NCBI GenBank assembly: GCA_013538805.1
Contig: JABXGR010000005.1
Coordinates: 37,895-101,894 of the forward strand
From: Candidatus Nitrosocaldus schleperae
GTDB taxonomy: Archaea > Thermoproteota > Nitrososphaeria > Nitrososphaerales > Nitrosocaldaceae
Reading direction: 5' to 3'
Length of the DNA: 64,000 bases
The number at the start of each line of letters is the position of its first letter. Positions within the stretch are counted from its first letter, which is position 1. The position numbers and the translations under genes are program-made. Under the pieces are notes generated by a model. That model had not been told where the DNA came from and ran no database searches. It saw only the letters and a list, made by a program, of their open reading frames with translations. Below, piece after piece: positions 61,621 to 64,000 of this stretch.

Positions 61621-62457
61621 ATGTTTGCTTATAGGCTTATAGTTAGAGGTAGAGTACAAAGAGTAGGGTTTAGAAGATACGTTCTTGAACATGCTAGAGC
61701 CCTAGGCTTGAAGGGTAATATTAGGAATGAGGATGATGACTCTGTGCATATACATGCTCAAGGTGATGATGAGAATGCATTTAATAAGTTTATAGAACTG
61801 ATCAAGAATGCACCATCTCCAGCATATGTATCATCTGTAGAGATCATCCCTACACAGGTTGAAGAGCATAAATCATTCAAGATAGTGTATGGTGAGTTAG
61901 GGGATGAACTGCAGGAGGGTTTTGGTGCAATGCAGAGTGTGTTTGAGGATTACAGGCAGGAGTTCAGAGCATACGTTGCAGAGTTTAGGTCATTTGCTAG
62001 CAGAACAGATGCAAACTTTGCTGATCTCAAGCAGGAACTTAGGTCATTTGCTAGCAGAACAGATGCAAACTTTGCTGATCTCAAGCAGGAACTTAGGTCA
62101 TTTGCTAGCAGAACAGATGCAAACTTTGCTGATCTCAAGCAAGAGGTTAGAAGCGTTAGGGATGAGGTTAAAGCCTTGGCAGATAGGACAGATGCAAACT
62201 TTGCTGATCTTAAGCAAGAGGTTAGAAGCGTTAGGGATGAGGTTAAAGCCTTGGCAGATAGGACAGATGCAAACTTCAAGGTTATAGAGGTAAAGTATGG
62301 GGAGATATCTGAGAAGTTAACACTCATCCTGAATGAGTTGAAGAAGAGCAATGAGGAGACTAGGGCAGATCTTACTAGAGCAATGAATATGCTTGCAGAT
62401 ATACTGAATAGGCTGATAAGGTTGGAGGAGCAAAGGCAGCAGAAGCAGCAGCAATGA
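61621..62457 (+). CDS. Acylphosphatase domain fused to a tandem-repeat coiled coil
   Basis: Residues 1-92 form an acylphosphatase: YRLIVRGRVQRVGFRRYVLEHA with the catalytic Arg, and LKGNIRNEDDDSVHIHAQG with the catalytic Asn. The usual VQGVGFR reads VQRVGFR. From about residue 95 the protein becomes a coiled coil built from near-identical repeats: RSFASRTDANFADLKQEL three times (18 residues each), then a 25-residue form with RSVRDEVKALADRTDANF twice. It closes with a Gln-rich tail. Total length is 278, against about 90 for plain acylphosphatase. The repeats suggest oligomerisation. Confidence 0.85.
   Translation: MFAYRLIVRGRVQRVGFRRYVLEHARALGLKGNIRNEDDDSVHIHAQGDDENAFNKFIELIKNAPSPAYVSSVEIIPTQVEEHKSFKIVYGELGDELQEGFGAMQSVFEDYRQEFRAYVAEFRSFASRTDANFADLKQELRSFASRTDANFADLKQELRSFASRTDANFADLKQEVRSVRDEVKALADRTDANFADLKQEVRSVRDEVKALADRTDANFKVIEVKYGEISEKLTLILNELKKSNEETRADLTRAMNMLADILNRLIRLEEQRQQKQQQ
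61987..62276 (+). repeat. Tandem 54-bp (x3) and 75-bp (x2) coding repeats
   Basis: Copies at 61987-62040, 62041-62094 and 62095-62148 are 54 bases long and almost identical. They are followed by 75-base copies at 62149-62223 and 62224-62276 (the last one cut short). The units share the ACAGATGCAAACTTTGCTGA core. They keep the reading frame. Units of 18 and 25 residues equal 7+11 and 7+7+11, the periods of a smooth coiled coil. Confidence 0.93.
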
Positions 62458-62518
62458 TATATCTAACTAGCAGAATGGATGGATATATTAATTAAGAATG
62501 GAATGGATGAGCAAGATA

Positions 62519-63108
62519 TTAACGTTGGATCAGCATAACATCCAACTCCTTAGCCCTATCGTAAGCCTCATCATCTATCCTGAATGCAAGGAGCGCCTTT
62601 ACACACCTGCCCTTTCCAACTTCATAGCCTTATCCATGAAGGTGTTGACATCACTCACACTTACTCTGCCTCTGCAAGTAGTCTATGAGAACCATCCTTC
62701 CTCACTTACCATATATATCTATCAACACTCTCCCCATCAACTGGTAATACAACCCTCCTCCTTATCTCATACATCCTATAGCCTTGATCCATTAGATACT
62801 TAAGTGTCCTTCTAGCCTCAGACTCAACCATCATGTCTAGAGTTGAAGATACCCTCCAACTTGGCTCCTCAACTCTATTATCATAGCAGTAAGCCTAGCC
62901 TCAACCTTTGCAATCTTCTTATCAAGTTCAGCAATCCTCTCACTAAGCCTCTAACCTTGCTATGCTCTTACTCATCTTCATATCCAACCTTGCTATCCTA
63001 TCCAGCAACTCCTTGTAGCCTACTAGCCCTGCTATGGCATTCCTGAACGTCTTATCCTTCTCAAGCATATCAAGTATCTTATTTATCTTTTAGTTCATCC
63101 TCCTGCAT
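62519..63108 (-). pseudogene. Decayed DUF3782-like coiled-coil/nuclease-fold gene
   Basis: Reading the minus strand from ATG 63108 gives MQEDELKDK and a stop. In shifted frames it continues ILDMLEKDKTFRNAIAGLVGYKELLDRIARL, close to the start of the intact gene at 63400 (LLEDKEFRHAVAGAIGYKEILDRIAKV). Later fragments read ESEARRTLKYLMDQGYRMYE, IRRRVVLPVDGESVD and FRIDDEAYDRAKELDVMLIQR. These match the C-terminal part of DUF3782-type proteins, thought to have a PD-(D/E)XK-like fold. Several frameshifts and stops break it. It diverges from the intact relative. Confidence 0.8.
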
Positions 63109-63370
63109 ATGTTAGATTGCTTATATCCTATATTGATGGATGAGTTTGTATTAAGAACAATATGGAAGGTTGATAGCATCACTTATACTGCCTTTAGCTA
63201 AAGCAGATTATATGCTAAAGGTAGAGTATGCAGTATTGTATAATGAGTTATGCAATAGAACTCATCGATATAGGCTCAAATCATCCCCCAGGATAATGTA
63301 CTTAAATGCAAACATATCCATCAAACCAAAAGGCAGATCAGTAGATATCATCATACATAACTCCCTACCC

Positions 63371-63380
63371 TTATATACCA
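63371..63380 (+). promoter_or_regulatory. TATA box of the right-end coiled-coil gene
   Basis: TTATATACCA is centred 25 bases before the ATG at 63400. Confidence 0.5.
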
Positions 63381-63399
63381 CTTCAGCACCATCATATAT

Positions 63400-64000
63400 A
63401 TGCAGAGCAATAAGGAAGAGTTGAAGAAGACCTTGCTAGATCTACTGCTTGAGGATAAGGAGTTTAGGCATGCAGTAGCAGGTGCAATAGGCTACAAGGA
63501 GATACTTGACAGGATAGCAAAGGTAGAGGAGGATATGAATGCTAGGTTCTTGAAGGTTGAGGAAGAGATAAGGGATCTTAGAGAAGAGATGAATAAGCTT
63601 AGGAAGGATCTGAACGATCTAAGAAGGGATATGCATGAAGGGTTCAAGAGGCATGATGAGGAGTTTGCTAAGCTTAGGCAGGATATGAATGAAGGGTTCA
63701 AGAGGCATGATGAGGAGTTTGCTAAGCTTAGGCAGGATATGCAAGAGGGGTTTAGAAGGCATGATGAGGAACTAAAGAGGCATTGGGAGAGTATAGAGAA
63801 GCTTAGGCAGGATATGCAAGAGGGGTTTAGAAGGCATGATGAAGAACTAAAGAGGCATTGGGAGAGTATAGAGAAGCTTAGGCAGGATATGCAAGAGGGG
63901 TTTAGAAGGCATGATGAAGAACTAAAGAGGCATTGGGAGAGTATAGAGAAGCTTAGGCAGGATATGCAGGAAGGGTTCAGAAGGCATGATGAAGAACTAA
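63400..64000 (+). CDS. DUF3782-type coiled-coil repeat protein, 3' part cut by window edge
   Basis: The 200 visible codons start MQSNKEELKKTLLDLLLED, with the family opening KEFRHAVAGAIGYKEILDRIAKVEEDM. A long charged coiled coil follows, which becomes strictly repetitive: DMHEGFKRHDEEFAKLRQ twice (18 residues), then a 25-residue unit with FRRHDEELKRHWESIEKL at least three times. In this family a C-terminal domain of PD-(D/E)XK type is expected beyond the window. The decayed copy next door shows such a part. The frame runs off the edge. Function is unknown. Archaeal members often occur in several divergent copies. Confidence 0.82.
   Translation, partial: MQSNKEELKKTLLDLLLEDKEFRHAVAGAIGYKEILDRIAKVEEDMNARFLKVEEEIRDLREEMNKLRKDLNDLRRDMHEGFKRHDEEFAKLRQDMNEGFKRHDEEFAKLRQDMQEGFRRHDEELKRHWESIEKLRQDMQEGFRRHDEELKRHWESIEKLRQDMQEGFRRHDEELKRHWESIEKLRQDMQEGFRRHDEEL
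63628..64000 (+). repeat. Tandem 54-bp (x2) and 75-bp (x3 or more) coding repeats
   Basis: The 54-base units lie at 63628-63681 and 63682-63735. The 75-base units lie at 63748-63822, 63823-63897 and 63898-63972, and a further one is cut by the window edge. The 75-base copies are nearly identical (GAGGAACTA versus GAAGAACTA in the first). The lengths are the same as in the acylphosphatase-fusion gene 1.4 kb upstream, but the sequences are unrelated. Confidence 0.93.

Noticed and set aside
61987..62276. Repeat block as a CRISPR or mobile element
   Set aside because: The repeats are directly adjacent, in frame and encode coiled coil. There are no spacers or terminal inverted repeats.
62498..62803. 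Plus-strand open frame over the decayed gene
   Set aside because: Its sequence is explained by the minus-strand DUF3782-like remnant. The composition is that of an antisense shadow.
63170..63424. Plus-strand open frame of 84 codons before the right-end gene
   Set aside because: It overlaps the promoter and start of the intact DUF3782-type gene and shows no recognisable domain. It contains an inverted CTTTAGC/GCTAAAG and is probably spacer.

Overview
The window reads as chromosome from an archaeon of the Thaumarchaeota (Nitrososphaeria), and a thermophilic, Nitrosocaldus-like ammonia oxidiser is the best guess. The evidence is an ESCRT-III-like CdvB, transcription factor TFE, an A-type ATP synthase, archaeal GTP cyclohydrolase III combined with bacterial-type riboflavin synthase, the aconitase-X type phosphomevalonate dehydratase of the archaeal mevalonate pathway, a B12-dependent ribonucleotide reductase and heavy use of AGG/AGA and ATA codons. 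Many genes have a TATA-like element 24-30 bases before the start codon, which suggests largely leaderless transcripts and often decides the start. There are no rRNA genes, CRISPR arrays or insertion sequences that I can see, and I found no tRNA.

Layout. 1-5.7 kb: partial Glu-racemase-like gene, cdvB, cobalamin genes (cbiF/cobM, cbiL/cobI, cbiT), an EMC6-like membrane protein, a CBS/zinc-ribbon protein, a Mut7-C nuclease and AMMECR1. 5.7-15.5 kb: glycosyltransferase, degenerate ThiI, asnS, sulfate assimilation (cysH-sat), nth and the two-subunit phosphomevalonate dehydratase. 15.7-20 kb: a copper locus (frameshifted Lrp/TRASH regulator plus copA) and a rhomboid-Hsp20 fusion. 20-27.5 kb: tautomerase, nitrilase-family amidase, thiolase/DUF35 pair, Rieske protein, frameshifted thioredoxin reductase, DUF1641/SQR pair and a Dps-like protein. 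27.6-32.9 kb: an RNR-like putative regulator, class II RNR and a winged-helix protein. 32.9-34.8 kb: divergent pyrB/pyrI. 35-44.8 kb: A-type ATP synthase. 44.8-50.6 kb: small membrane and hypothetical proteins, a RecA-like protein, a class V aminotransferase and an MDR dehydrogenase. 50.6-56.4 kb: CitE-like lyase and the riboflavin cluster. 56.4-61.6 kb: tfe, vapBC, hisI, thrC and a MoaD/E1-like pair. 61.6-64 kb: two genes with tandem coiled-coil repeats flanking a decayed DUF3782-like gene.

How it fits together. Cobalamin synthesis feeds the B12-dependent RNR. CysH and Sat supply sulfide. The thiolase/DUF35 pair and phosphomevalonate dehydratase belong to isoprenoid synthesis. Riboflavin genes supply the flavin for TrxR and SQR. 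The most unusual items are the HTH-ATP-cone-NrdD-like protein beside nrdJ, the rhomboid-Hsp20 fusion, a 41-residue coiled-coil gene coupled to atpD, an amidohydrolase inside the riboflavin cluster (a candidate for an unassigned archaeal step), a MoaD-like protein with a tail after its Gly-Gly, and matched 54/75-bp coiled-coil repeats in two neighbouring genes at the right end.
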